The notes under the pieces: generated by a model
Told to the model about the DNA's origin: nothing
The model's input: only the letters and a program-made list of their open reading frames with translations
Database searches by the model: none
Assembly (NCBI RefSeq): GCF_000787815.1
Contig: NZ_BBPO01000069.1
Location: 1-35,423, forward strand
Direction of reading: 5' to 3'
DNA length: 35,423 nucleotides
From: Streptacidiphilus neutrinimicus
GTDB lineage: Bacteria; Actinomycetota; Actinomycetes; Streptomycetales; Streptomycetaceae
Program-made: the position numbers and the translations under genes
In this document: positions 6,823 through 15,253 of the stretch, piece after piece
Layout: every line of letters starts with the position of its first letter
How positions within the stretch are numbered: the first letter of the stretch is position 1

Positions 6823-8190
6823 CTACTGCGGCCAGGCGGCGTCGATGTCGGACGCGGTCTTCTGCACGGACTGGTTCTGCGCGAACCACGCCGTGAAGGA
6901 CTTCCACTCCTGGCCCGCGCCGATCGCGGCCGGCATCATGTCGGACGCGTCGAAGCGGAAGGTCGCCGACGGGTCCGTCAGGTACTTCGCCGAGAGCTGG
7001 TCGATCGGGTCGGTGTAGATGCTCGTGGGCACGCCCTCGTTCGCCGAGACCCAGCCGGGCGCCTGCTTGATGCGGCTCTCCGCCCACTCCGTCGTCGACA
7101 GGTAGTTCTGCACGGCCTGCACCTCGGGACGGCTGCTGAACGCCGCCACGAACTCGCCGCCGCCCTCGACCGGGGTCGGGATGGACGGGTTCACCGGGGG
7201 GAGCTTGAAGGCCCAGATGTCCCCGTTCGGGCCGACCGTCGTGCCCTTGGGCCACTGCGCCTCGTAGAACGATGCCTGCTGGAGCATCGAGCACTTGCCC
7301 GAGAGGATCGGCGTGCCCGCGTCCTGGAAGGTCGTCGAGGCGATCGACTGGACGCTGCCGAAGCCGCCGTTGACCCAGGCGGGGTTGTGCATCCAGTTCT
7401 GCACGACGTTCATCGAGTCGGTGATCTGCGGGTCGGAGAACTTGATCTGGTGGCTGACCCACTTGTCGTAGACGTCACCACCGTACTTGCCGAGGACGAC
7501 CTCCTCGACCCAGTCCGTCGCGGGCCAGCCCGTCGCGGTGCCGGAGCCGATGCCGCCGCACCACGGCTTGTTCTTGCCCGCCTTGGCGATCTTGTCGCTC
7601 AGCGACATCAGGTCGGCCCAGGTGGTCGGCACCGTGTAGCCGGCCGCGGCGAACGCCTTCGGCGAGTACCACACCAGCGACTTCATGTTGGCGCTCATCG
7701 GCGCGGCGTAGAAGGTGCCGTCGACCGACCCGTAGGACTTCCAGATCGGGGCCCACTTGTTCTCGTTCGTGACCGTCTGCGCCGGCGGCTTGACCATCTT
7801 GCCGGTCTTCACCATCTGCTGCAGCAGGCCAGGCTGCGGGATGATCGCCAGATCCGGTGCGTTGCCGCCGCTGACGCGGACCGGGAGCTGGGACTCGAAG
7901 TCGTTCGAGCCCACATAGGAGATCTTGATCCCGGTGCACTGGCTGAACTTGGCCCAGGAGCGCTCCAGCGCGTCCGACTCGGGGCTGAGGATCGAGGCGA
8001 ACATCGTGACCGTCGTGCCCGCGTGGCCCGCGTAGGCCTGGAAGGAGGCGCAGTCACCGGTCAGAGTCGGCGTGGCAGAGGCGGAACCCCCGCCGCTGCT
8101 GGAGGAGTTGGAACAGCCCGCGAGCAGGGTGAGCGCGGCGGCCGCACCCACCGCGAGGGCGCGGCGTCCGGACAGGGTGGATCCTTGCAT
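6823..8190 (-). CDS. Sugar ABC transporter substrate-binding lipoprotein
   Basis: Extracellular receptor of the CUT1 sugar importer, 455 aa. The signal peptide has a twin-arginine-like SGRRALAVG start, a hydrophobic core and a lipobox LLAGC (Cys 26), followed by a Ser/Gly linker. The mature part shows the family's layout: a TVTMFASILSPE first strand, GGNAPDLAIIPQPGLLQQMV, YAAPMSANMKSLVWYSPKAF and PTTWADLMSLSDKIA, then a C-terminal GEFVAAFS region. ATG 8190 has TTGGAGG six bases upstream. It is the first gene of the operon. A promoter and a palindromic operator lie just upstream, and a hairpin repeat follows the stop codon. The ligand is probably an oligosaccharide or glycoside but cannot be told from sequence. 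Confidence 0.93.
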   Translation of the reverse strand: MQGSTLSGRRALAVGAAAALTLLAGCSNSSSSGGGSASATPTLTGDCASFQAYAGHAGTTVTMFASILSPESDALERSWAKFSQCTGIKISYVGSNDFESQLPVRVSGGNAPDLAIIPQPGLLQQMVKTGKMVKPPAQTVTNENKWAPIWKSYGSVDGTFYAAPMSANMKSLVWYSPKAFAAAGYTVPTTWADLMSLSDKIAKAGKNKPWCGGIGSGTATGWPATDWVEEVVLGKYGGDVYDKWVSHQIKFSDPQITDSMNVVQNWMHNPAWVNGGFGSVQSIASTTFQDAGTPILSGKCSMLQQASFYEAQWPKGTTVGPNGDIWAFKLPPVNPSIPTPVEGGGEFVAAFSSRPEVQAVQNYLSTTEWAESRIKQAPGWVSANEGVPTSIYTDPIDQLSAKYLTDPSATFRFDASDMMPAAIGAGQEWKSFTAWFAQNQSVQKTASDIDAAWPQ

Positions 8191-8222
8191 TGCGTGCCTC
8201 CAAGAGGGTGGACCGGGTGCGC

Positions 8223-8259
8223 GCCGTGCAGTGAGAGCCGTGCAGTTGAGCCGTGCTGT
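8223..8259 (-). repeat. Three direct repeats in the sugar-operon leader
   Basis: On the plus strand, GCCGTGCAGT occurs at 8223-8232 and 8237-8246, with a one-base variant GCCGTGCTGT at 8250-8259, a spacing of 13-14 bases. They lie between the candidate transcription start near 8285 and the lipoprotein start codon. They could be an extra regulator-binding array or simply a local duplication. Confidence 0.45.
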
Positions 8260-8269
8260 GCTGTGGTCG

Positions 8270-8283
8270 TGCAAGGTCTTGCA
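8270..8283. promoter_or_regulatory. Candidate sugar-operon operator (TGCAAG-N2-CTTGCA)
   Basis: Six-base perfect inverted repeat with a two-base centre, placed immediately downstream of the predicted start of transcription of the sugar importer operon. The half-site CTTGCA(G) is like the CTTGCAG element I recall for MalR-type LacI repressors of streptomycete maltose/glucoside operons. A LacI- or ROK-family repressor is a reasonable guess. No regulator gene is adjacent. Confidence 0.5.
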
Positions 8284-8291
8284 GAGACAGG

Positions 8292-8320
8292 ACCATAACC
8301 TGACGGCAACATCTGGCCAA
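8292..8320 (-). promoter_or_regulatory. Candidate promoter of the sugar importer operon
   Basis: Minus-strand TTGGCC (8320-8315), a 17-base spacer and TATGGT (8297-8292), which fits TANNNT exactly. Transcription should start near 8285, next to the palindrome, leaving a leader of about 95 bases. Confidence 0.45.
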
Positions 8321-8379
8321 GGGGTCGCGCCGCGTTCAGATCTTGACTGCAACCAGATTGTGGCCGCATTCAAGCCGAA

Positions 8380-8405
8380 GGGCCCACGGCTTTCGCCGTG
8401 GGCCC
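8380..8405 (-). terminator. Terminator of the glutamate dehydrogenase gene
   Basis: Perfect 11-base inverted repeat (GGGCCCACGGC / GCCGTGGGCCC) with a TTTC loop, starting 27 bases past the stop codon of the dehydrogenase gene. The hairpin is very stable. A U-tract is lacking. Confidence 0.8.
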
Positions 8406-8432
8406 CCCGAACGTGTTAGGTCAGCGCGCCGC

Positions 8433-11400
8433 TCAGCGCATCGACCCGGTCCGCAGCAGCGTGCGGATGACCCGCATCGCGACGCTGAGGTTGGCCAGGT
8501 CGTACGACTCCGACGTCCTTATGTCGTCGAGCGTGGTCTTGGCCCGGTTGACCAGGGTCGCGTTGGCCTCGGCCCAGGCGAGGAACCGCTCCTCCGGCGT
8601 CGCCCCCGGCTCGCCGTAACCGAGCAGGTCGGCGGTGAGGGTGGCGTGGGCCGCGAAGAGGTCCTCGCGGATGGCCGCGCGGGCCATCGACTGCCAGCGG
8701 TCGGTGCGCGGCAGCTCGATGATCCGGTCCAGCAGCTCGGTGATCTGCAGGCGCGAGCCGAGGTCGTAGTAGACCTCCGCGACGTCCAGCACGTCGGCGC
8801 CGTTCCGGTCGGCCACCTCGATGACGTCGAGCGAGGGGAAGACCGAGGACATGCCGGCGCACTTGACCGCCAGCTCCTCCGGGACGCCTGCCTCGAGCAG
8901 CTCGTCCCGCACGGACTCGAACCACTCCAGGTCCGAGCCGCGGACCAGCTCCGGCACCTTGCTCCAGACCAGGTTGGCCCGCTCCCGGAAGACCGCGATG
9001 GTCTCCGCGATGTCCAGCGGCTGGCGCCGGTTGTTGAGCAGCCAGCGGGTGGCGCGCTCGACCAGGCGACGGGCGTGCAGGCGCATCCGCGTCTGGATCT
9101 CGGCCGACACCTTGTTGTCCAGCGCCTCGATGGCCTGCCAGACGCCCTTGAGGTCGAAGATCGCGCGGGCCGCGGTGTGCGAGCGCACGACCTCCTCGTA
9201 GGTGGCGCCCGTCTCCTCGCGCAGACGGAAGGCGAAGGTCATGCCGCCGCGGTTGATGGTCTCGTTGACCACGACCGTGGTGATGATCTCGCGGCGCAGC
9301 GCGTGCGCGTCGATCTGGTTCTCGAACTTCTCCTGCAGCTGCGGCGGGAAGTACCGGTGCAGCTTGCCGCGCAGGTACGGGTCGTCCGGCAGGTCCGAGG
9401 CCAGGATCTCGTCGGCCAGGGTGATCTTCGTATAGGCGAGCAGCACCGCCAACTCAGGCTGGGTCAGGCCGCGCCCGGCCGCCGCGCGCTCGCGCATCTG
9501 CGGACCGGACGGCAGGAACTCCAGCGCGCGGTTGAGGTGGCCCTCGCTGACGAGCCTGCGCATCAGGCGCTGGTGCACGTTGACCATGCTGGGCGCCTGC
9601 GCGACGGCGTTGGCCAGCGCCACGTTCTGCGCGTAGTTGTTGGTGAGGACGTGGACGCCGACCTCGTCGGTCATCTCGGCCAGCAGCGCGTTGCGCTGCT
9701 TGACCGTCATGTCGCCGTCGGTGACGACCTGGTTGAGCAGGATCTTGATGTTGACCTCGTGGTCCGAGGTGTCCACGCCCGCCGAGTTGTCGATGGCGTC
9801 GGTGTTGACCTTGCCGCCCTCGCCGCTGTTGCCCAGGGTCGCGAACTCGATCCGGCCGAGCTGGGTCGCGCCCAGGTTGCCGCCCTCGCCGAGAACCTTG
9901 ACCCGCAGCTCGCCGCCGTTGACGCGGATCGCGTCGTTGGCCTTGTCGCCGACCTCGGTGTTGTTCTCGGCCGCGGCCTTGACGTAGGTGCCGATGCCGC
10001 CGTTCCACAGCAGGTCGACCGGGGCGAGCAGGATCGCCTTCATCAACTCGGCCGGGGTGAGCCGGGAGACGCCCGCCTCGATGCCCAGCGCCGCCCGCAT
10101 CTGCGGGGTGATGCTGATCGACTTGGCGCCGCGCGGGAAGACGCCGCCACCGGCCGAGATCAGGTCGGTGTTGTAGTCCTCCCACGAGCTGCGCGGCAGG
10201 TCGAACATCCGCTTGCGCTCGGCGAAGGAGCTCGCCGCGTCCGGGTTCGGGTCCACGAAGATGTGACGGTGGTCGAACGCGGCCACCAGGCGGATGTGCT
10301 CGCTCAGCAGCATGCCGTTGCCGAAGACGTCACCGGACATGTCGCCGATGCCGACGACCGTGAAGTCCTCGTTCTGGGTGTCGTGGCCCAGCTCGCGGAA
10401 GTGACGCTTGACCGACTCCCACGCGCCGCGGGCGGTGATGCCCATGCCCTTGTGGTCGTAGCCGGCCGAGCCGCCCGACGCGAAGGCGTCGCCCAGCCAG
10501 AAGCCGTAGTCGCCCGCCACGCCGTTGGCGATGTCGGAGAAGGTCGCGGTGCCCTTGTCCGCGGCGACGACCAGGTAGGTGTCGTCACCGTCGTGGCGGA
10601 CCACGTCCTTGGGCGGCACGACCTCGCCGGCGACCAGGTTGTCGGTGATGTCGAGCAGACCGGAGATGAAGGTCTTGTAGGAGGAGATGCCCTCGTCCAG
10701 CCAGGCCTGGCGGTCGACCGTCGGGTCCGGCAGCTGCTTGGCGAAGAAGCCGCCCTTGGAGCCGACCGGCACGATGACGGTGTTCTTCACCATCTGCGCC
10801 TTGACCAGGCCGAGGATCTCGGTGCGGAAGTCCTCACGGCGGTCGGACCAGCGCAGACCGCCGCGGGCGACCTTGCCGAAGCGCAGGTGCACGCCCTCGA
10901 CCTGCGGGGAGTAGACCCAGATCTCGTACGCGGGGCGCGGGGCCGGCAGGTCCGGGATGGCCTGCGGGTCGAACTTCATCGACACGTAGGCGTGCGGCTC
11001 GCCGCTCTCGTCGCGCTGGAAGAAGTTGGTGCGCAGGGTGGCCCGGATCAGCGACAGGAAGGAGCGCAGGATGCGGTCCTCGTCGAGGCTGGCGACCTGG
11101 TCGAGCGCGCCGTCCAGCTCCTCCAGCAGGCCCTCGATCAGCTCGGCGGCGCTGTGCGTGTGCGCCGGGGAGAGCCGCGCCTCGAAGAGGTTCACCAGCA
11201 GCCGGGTGACGTGGACGTTGTTGAGGAGCGCGTCCTCCATGTAGTCCTGCGAGAAGGCCACACCGGCCTGACGCAGGTACTTGGCGTAGGCGCGCAGCAC
11301 CATGGCCTGACGCCAGCTCAGGCCGGCGCGCAGGACCAGGGAGTTGAAGCCGTCGTTCTCGGCCTTGCCGGTCCAGACGGCGGCGAAGGTCTCCTGGAAG

Positions 11401-13319
11401 CGCTCGCGGCTCTCGTCGGTGATGGTGTCGGCGACCTCGGGGCGCAGCTTCAGGCCGAAGTCGTAGACCCAGGCGACCGTGCCGTCGGTGCGGCGCAGCT
11501 CGTAGGGGTGCTCGTCGAGCACCTCGACGCCCAGGCGGGACAGGACCGGCAGCACCTCGGTCAGGGAGACCGAGCCGCCCTCCCAGTAGATCTTGAAGCG
11601 GCGCTCGTCGCCCTCGGCGTCGACCGGCTGGTAGAGGTTCAGCCGGAAGTCGCCGGCGCCGCTGAGCGACTCCAGCTGGCGCAGGTCGGCGACGCCGGTG
11701 GCGGGGGTGAAGTCGGCGCGGTAGCCGTCGGGGAAGGCGTTGTTGTAGCGGCGCGAGGCCTCGGCGGCGCGCTCCTCGCCGCACTCGCGGACCAGCACCT
11801 CGTTGAAGCCGTCCGCCCAGGAGCGGGCGGTCTCGGCCAGCTTGGCCTCCAGCCGCTCGACGTCCTGCTCGGTCAGGTGCGGCAGCTCGGTGCCGGCCGG
11901 GACGCGGATGACGAAGTGCAGGCGGGCCAGGACCGACTCGGTGTTCCACGCGGTGTAGTCGATCGTGGAACCGCCGAGCTCCTGCATCAGCTGGTCCATC
12001 AGGCGCAGCCGGACGCGGGTGGTGTAGCGGTCACGCGGCAGGTAGACCAGCGCGGAGAAGTAGCGGCCGTACTCGTCCTGACGCAGGAACAGGCGCAGCT
12101 TGCGGCGCTCCTGCAGGTACAGCACGGAGTGGGCGATGGAGAGCAGCTCGTCGACCGGGGTCTGGAAGAGCTCGTCGCGCGGGTAGGTCTCCAGGATCTG
12201 CACCAGGTCGCGGCCGTCGTGGCTCTCGGCGCTGAAGCCCGACGCGTCCAGCACCTCCTTGACCTTGCGGCGCGCGACCGGGACCCGGTTGACGGACTCG
12301 GTGTAGGCGGCCGCCGACAGCAGGCCGAGGAAGCGGCGCTCACCGACGACGTTGCCCTGGGCGTCGAACTTCTTGATGCCGACGTAGTCCAGGTAGGAGG
12401 GGCGGTGCACGGTGGCGCGGCTGTTGGCTTTGGTGAGCACCAGCAGCTTCTGCTCGCGGGCCTTGGCGCGGGCCGGCGCGGTCAGGCGGCCGAAGGACGA
12501 GGAGTCGCCGGCCTTCGGGTCGGAGCGCAGGATGCCGAGGCCGGTGCCGGCGACGGCGTGCAGCGCGTCCTCGCCGTCCGGGGCCTGCACCAGGTCGTAC
12601 TCGCGGTAGCCGAGGAAGGTGAAGTGGTCGTCGGCGAGCCAGCGCAGCAGGTCCCAGGTCTCCGCGACCTCCTGCTCGCCGAGGCCGGCCGGCGGGGTCT
12701 CGCGCAGCTCGTCGGAGAGGCGCAGCGCGGACTCGCGCATCTTGCCCCAGTCCTCGACGACCTCGCGCACGTCGCCGAGGACGCGGCGCAGGTCGGACTC
12801 GATGGCGCGCAGGTCGTCGCGGTCGGTCTCGCGGTCGATCTCGATGTGCATCCAGGACTCGACGAGCGAGTCCGCCGGACGCTTCTTGTCGCAGGCGTCC
12901 AGGTCGAGGATCTCGATGAGCTTGCCGGTGATGTCGCGGCGGACGACCATCTGCGGGTGGATCACGACGTGGATGCCGCGGTCCTGGCGGGTCAGCTCGT
13001 TGGTGACCGAGTCGACCAGGAAGGGCATGTCGTCGGTGACGATCTCCACCACGGTGTGGCCGCAGGACCAGCTGTTCTCCTCGACGGTCGGGGTGTAGAC
13101 CCGGACCTCGACGGCGCCCTGCGGGCGCTTGGCGGCGAGCCGGTGGTGGGAGGCCGCCGCACCGTAGACGTCGACCGGGTCCCGGTCGAGGAGGTCCTCG
13201 GGGGCCGTGTGCAGGTAGTAGTGCTTCAGGTACGAGGCAAGGGCGCCGTTGCCGAGCGCCTCTCCCTGAGCTGCCTTGCTGAGCAGTTCGGCCTTAGCTG
13301 CGTCCAGCTGGGTCTGCAT
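8433..13319 (-). CDS. gdh: NAD-specific glutamate dehydrogenase, large (L180) type
   Basis: Catalyses oxidative deamination of glutamate to 2-oxoglutarate with NAD. At 1628 aa it has the length of the 180-kDa GDH class first studied in Streptomyces clavuligerus. The N-terminal half carries ACT-like regulatory domains (for example IVTDDMPFLVDSVTNELT). The catalytic core, roughly residues 720-1210, contains GGLRWSDRREDFRTEILGLV, then VPVGSKGGFFAKQ with the family's lysine-rich substrate pocket, and the NAD-binding region GIGDMSGDVFGNGMLL. The C-terminal helical domain follows. ATG 13319 has AGGAG 10 bases upstream. Longer in-frame readings lack a plausible start. Immediately upstream is pruA, which makes glutamate from P5C, so the neighbourhood suggests proline/glutamate use as carbon source. 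The gene has its own candidate promoter, leader repeats and a strong terminator. Confidence 0.97.
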   Translation of the reverse strand: MQTQLDAAKAELLSKAAQGEALGNGALASYLKHYYLHTAPEDLLDRDPVDVYGAAASHHRLAAKRPQGAVEVRVYTPTVEENSWSCGHTVVEIVTDDMPFLVDSVTNELTRQDRGIHVVIHPQMVVRRDITGKLIEILDLDACDKKRPADSLVESWMHIEIDRETDRDDLRAIESDLRRVLGDVREVVEDWGKMRESALRLSDELRETPPAGLGEQEVAETWDLLRWLADDHFTFLGYREYDLVQAPDGEDALHAVAGTGLGILRSDPKAGDSSSFGRLTAPARAKAREQKLLVLTKANSRATVHRPSYLDYVGIKKFDAQGNVVGERRFLGLLSAAAYTESVNRVPVARRKVKEVLDASGFSAESHDGRDLVQILETYPRDELFQTPVDELLSIAHSVLYLQERRKLRLFLRQDEYGRYFSALVYLPRDRYTTRVRLRLMDQLMQELGGSTIDYTAWNTESVLARLHFVIRVPAGTELPHLTEQDVERLEAKLAETARSWADGFNEVLVRECGEERAAEASRRYNNAFPDGYRADFTPATGVADLRQLESLSGAGDFRLNLYQPVDAEGDERRFKIYWEGGSVSLTEVLPVLSRLGVEVLDEHPYELRRTDGTVAWVYDFGLKLRPEVADTITDESRERFQETFAAVWTGKAENDGFNSLVLRAGLSWRQAMVLRAYAKYLRQAGVAFSQDYMEDALLNNVHVTRLLVNLFEARLSPAHTHSAAELIEGLLEELDGALDQVASLDEDRILRSFLSLIRATLRTNFFQRDESGEPHAYVSMKFDPQAIPDLPAPRPAYEIWVYSPQVEGVHLRFGKVARGGLRWSDRREDFRTEILGLVKAQMVKNTVIVPVGSKGGFFAKQLPDPTVDRQAWLDEGISSYKTFISGLLDITDNLVAGEVVPPKDVVRHDGDDTYLVVAADKGTATFSDIANGVAGDYGFWLGDAFASGGSAGYDHKGMGITARGAWESVKRHFRELGHDTQNEDFTVVGIGDMSGDVFGNGMLLSEHIRLVAAFDHRHIFVDPNPDAASSFAERKRMFDLPRSSWEDYNTDLISAGGGVFPRGAKSISITPQMRAALGIEAGVSRLTPAELMKAILLAPVDLLWNGGIGTYVKAAAENNTEVGDKANDAIRVNGGELRVKVLGEGGNLGATQLGRIEFATLGNSGEGGKVNTDAIDNSAGVDTSDHEVNIKILLNQVVTDGDMTVKQRNALLAEMTDEVGVHVLTNNYAQNVALANAVAQAPSMVNVHQRLMRRLVSEGHLNRALEFLPSGPQMRERAAAGRGLTQPELAVLLAYTKITLADEILASDLPDDPYLRGKLHRYFPPQLQEKFENQIDAHALRREIITTVVVNETINRGGMTFAFRLREETGATYEEVVRSHTAARAIFDLKGVWQAIEALDNKVSAEIQTRMRLHARRLVERATRWLLNNRRQPLDIAETIAVFRERANLVWSKVPELVRGSDLEWFESVRDELLEAGVPEELAVKCAGMSSVFPSLDVIEVADRNGADVLDVAEVYYDLGSRLQITELLDRIIELPRTDRWQSMARAAIREDLFAAHATLTADLLGYGEPGATPEERFLAWAEANATLVNRAKTTLDDIRTSESYDLANLSVAMRVIRTLLRTGSMR

Positions 13320-13367
13320 GACTATCTGGCTCCTGTCGCGCGCCGTTGCGTGACCTGGTGGGTGCGG

Positions 13368-13397
13368 TTGCATGGATCTGCATGGAGTTGCACATGA
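13368..13397 (-). repeat. Three 10-base-spaced repeats in the glutamate dehydrogenase leader
   Basis: Plus-strand TTGCATGGAT, CTGCATGGAG and TTGCACATGA follow one another with exact 10-base periodicity, one helical turn, about 50 bases upstream of the dehydrogenase start codon. Such phasing suggests binding of a regulator to one face of the DNA, but the third unit is degenerate. Confidence 0.35.
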
Positions 13398-13466
13398 TCC
13401 ACCGGGTCTGTCCCTATCCTCCCTCATCGCGAAGGATGGTCGGTCCGGCCCCGGTGGTTCCGGTCG

Positions 13467-13495
13467 AGCCTAACTTGGGTAGGAGACCGTGTCCC
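13467..13495 (-). promoter_or_regulatory. Candidate promoter of the glutamate dehydrogenase gene
   Basis: Minus-strand GGGACA (13495-13490), a 17-base spacer and TAGGCT (13472-13467). The -10 fits TANNNT and the -35 shares GACA with the consensus. It would give a leader of about 140 bases containing the 10-base repeats. The rest of the 271-base gap to pruA shows no clear terminator for pruA. Confidence 0.35.
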
Positions 13496-13590
13496 GGGCC
13501 GATTCGGTGCACTGCGTCAGGATCTTTGGTACCGGCTGTACGACTTGTCCAAGGGGAATCCACTCTTCCTTCACGTGGGTCGAACGGCCC

Positions 13591-15246
13591 TCACCCCATG
13601 TGCGGATACCGGTGGTCGGTCGCGGGCAGAAACGTCTCTTTGATCGAACGCGTGGACGTCCATCGGAGAAGGTTCTGTTCGGCGCCCGCCTTGTCGTTCG
13701 TCCCCGAGGCCCGGCCGCCGCCGAAGGGCTGCTGGCCGACGACGGCGCCGGTCGGTTTGTCGTTGACGTAGAAGTTGCCGGCCGCGAACCGCAGCCGCTC
13801 GGTCGCCCGGGCGATCGCGGCGCGGTCCTGCGCGACGACGGCGCCGGTCAGCGCATAGGCCCCGGTGCCGTCCACCAGGTCGAGCGTCTGCTCCCAGCGG
13901 GCGTCGTCGTAGACGTGGACGGCGAGGACCGGGCCGAAGAGCTCGGTGGAGAAGATCTCCTCCCGCGGATCGGTGCCGAGGACCACGGTGGGCTCGACGA
14001 AGTAGCCGATCGCGTCGTCGCTGTGCCCGCCGACGACGATGTCCAGGCTGTGCACGTCCCGGGCGCGGGCGATCGCCCCGGCGTTCTTGGCGTAGGCGCG
14101 GCTGTCGATCAGCGCACCCATGAAGTTGGACAGATCGGACACATCGCCGACGGGCAGGGCCCGCACCTCGTCGAGGAAGTCGCCCTTCATCGCCTGCCAG
14201 ACGCTGCGCGGCACATACGCCCGGGAGGCCGCCGAGCACTTCTGGCCCTGGTACTCGAAGGCGCCCCGGATCAGCGCCGTCCGCAGCACCGCCGGATCCG
14301 CGCTCGGGTGGGCGAGGACGAAGTCCTTGCCGCCGGTCTCGCCGACCAGGCGCGGATAGCTCGCGTAGCGGCCGATGTTCTGCCCCACCCGGCCCCACAG
14401 CGCCTGGAACGTCGCGGTCGAGCCGGTGAAGTGGATCCCGGCCAGGGCGCGATGCGTCAGCGCCACCTCGGAGAGCGCCCGCCCGTCCCCCGTCACCATG
14501 TTGATCACCCCGGGCGGCAGCCCGGCCGCCTCCAGCACCCGCATCAGGTACCAGGCCGAGAGCGTCTGCGTCGGCGCCGGCTTCCACACCACCGTGTTGC
14601 CCATCAGCGCCGGAGCGGTCGGCAGGTTGCCCGCGATGGCGGTGAAGTTGAACGGCGTGATCGCGCAGACGAAGCCCTCCAGTGGACGGTGGTCCGCCCG
14701 GTTCCACACCCCGGGGCTGCTGACCGGCTGCTCGGCCAGGATCCGGCGGGCGAAGTGCACGTTCCAGCGCCAGAAGTCGACCAGCTCGCAGGGGGCGTCG
14801 ATCTCCGCCTGCTGCGCCGTCTTGGACTGCCCGAGCATCGTCGCCGCGGCGACCGTCTCCCGGTACGGACCGGCCAGCAACTCCGCGGCCTTCAGGAAGA
14901 CCGCGGCCCGGTCGTCGAACGAGAGCGCGCGCCAGGCCGGAGCGGCCTTCAGCGCCGCCTCCACCGCCTGCCCCACATCCTCGGCCGTGGCGTTTCCGAG
15001 CACGCCCAGCCGCGCGGAGTGGTGGTGGGGCTGCACCACGTCGATCCGCTCGCCACCGCCCAGGCGCTGCGCGCCGCCGACGGTCATCGTCAGCGCCGCC
15101 TCGGCGGCCCCGGCCAGCTCCGCCAGCCGCGCCTCCAGCCGGGCCCGTTCCGGGCTGCCCGGGGCGTAGCTGTGCACCGGCTCGTTCAGCGGCTCCGGAA
15201 CGCGGGTGATTCCATCGATTCGGCCAAGTCCGTACATTTCTGACAT
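13591..15246 (-). CDS. pruA: L-glutamate gamma-semialdehyde (1-pyrroline-5-carboxylate) dehydrogenase
   Basis: Oxidises glutamate semialdehyde/P5C to glutamate with NAD, the second step of proline catabolism; 551 aa, close to the usual 543. The N-terminal PLNEPVHSYAPGSPER is characteristic of the stand-alone P5CDH family. CAITPFNFTAIAGNLPTAPA precedes the NAD fold, FTGSTATF binds NAD, Glu of LVGETGGKDF (about residue 303) is the general base, and Cys of GQKCSAASR (about residue 337) is the nucleophile. ATG 15246 lies a few bases past the HAD hydrolase stop codon with no good ribosome binding site, suggesting coupling. ATG 15237 is an alternative. No proline dehydrogenase gene is adjacent, although it usually accompanies pruA. 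Its product feeds the glutamate dehydrogenase encoded next to it. Confidence 0.96.
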   Translation of the reverse strand: MSEMYGLGRIDGITRVPEPLNEPVHSYAPGSPERARLEARLAELAGAAEAALTMTVGGAQRLGGGERIDVVQPHHHSARLGVLGNATAEDVGQAVEAALKAAPAWRALSFDDRAAVFLKAAELLAGPYRETVAAATMLGQSKTAQQAEIDAPCELVDFWRWNVHFARRILAEQPVSSPGVWNRADHRPLEGFVCAITPFNFTAIAGNLPTAPALMGNTVVWKPAPTQTLSAWYLMRVLEAAGLPPGVINMVTGDGRALSEVALTHRALAGIHFTGSTATFQALWGRVGQNIGRYASYPRLVGETGGKDFVLAHPSADPAVLRTALIRGAFEYQGQKCSAASRAYVPRSVWQAMKGDFLDEVRALPVGDVSDLSNFMGALIDSRAYAKNAGAIARARDVHSLDIVVGGHSDDAIGYFVEPTVVLGTDPREEIFSTELFGPVLAVHVYDDARWEQTLDLVDGTGAYALTGAVVAQDRAAIARATERLRFAAGNFYVNDKPTGAVVGQQPFGGGRASGTNDKAGAEQNLLRWTSTRSIKETFLPATDHRYPHMG

Positions 15247-15253
15247 ACAGTCA

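Noticed and set aside
8343-13397. Very long plus-strand open frame opposite the glutamate dehydrogenase gene
   Set aside because: It is the antisense frame of a recognised GC-rich gene. Its translation is Arg/Gly/Val/Leu-rich with no family match and no start signals.
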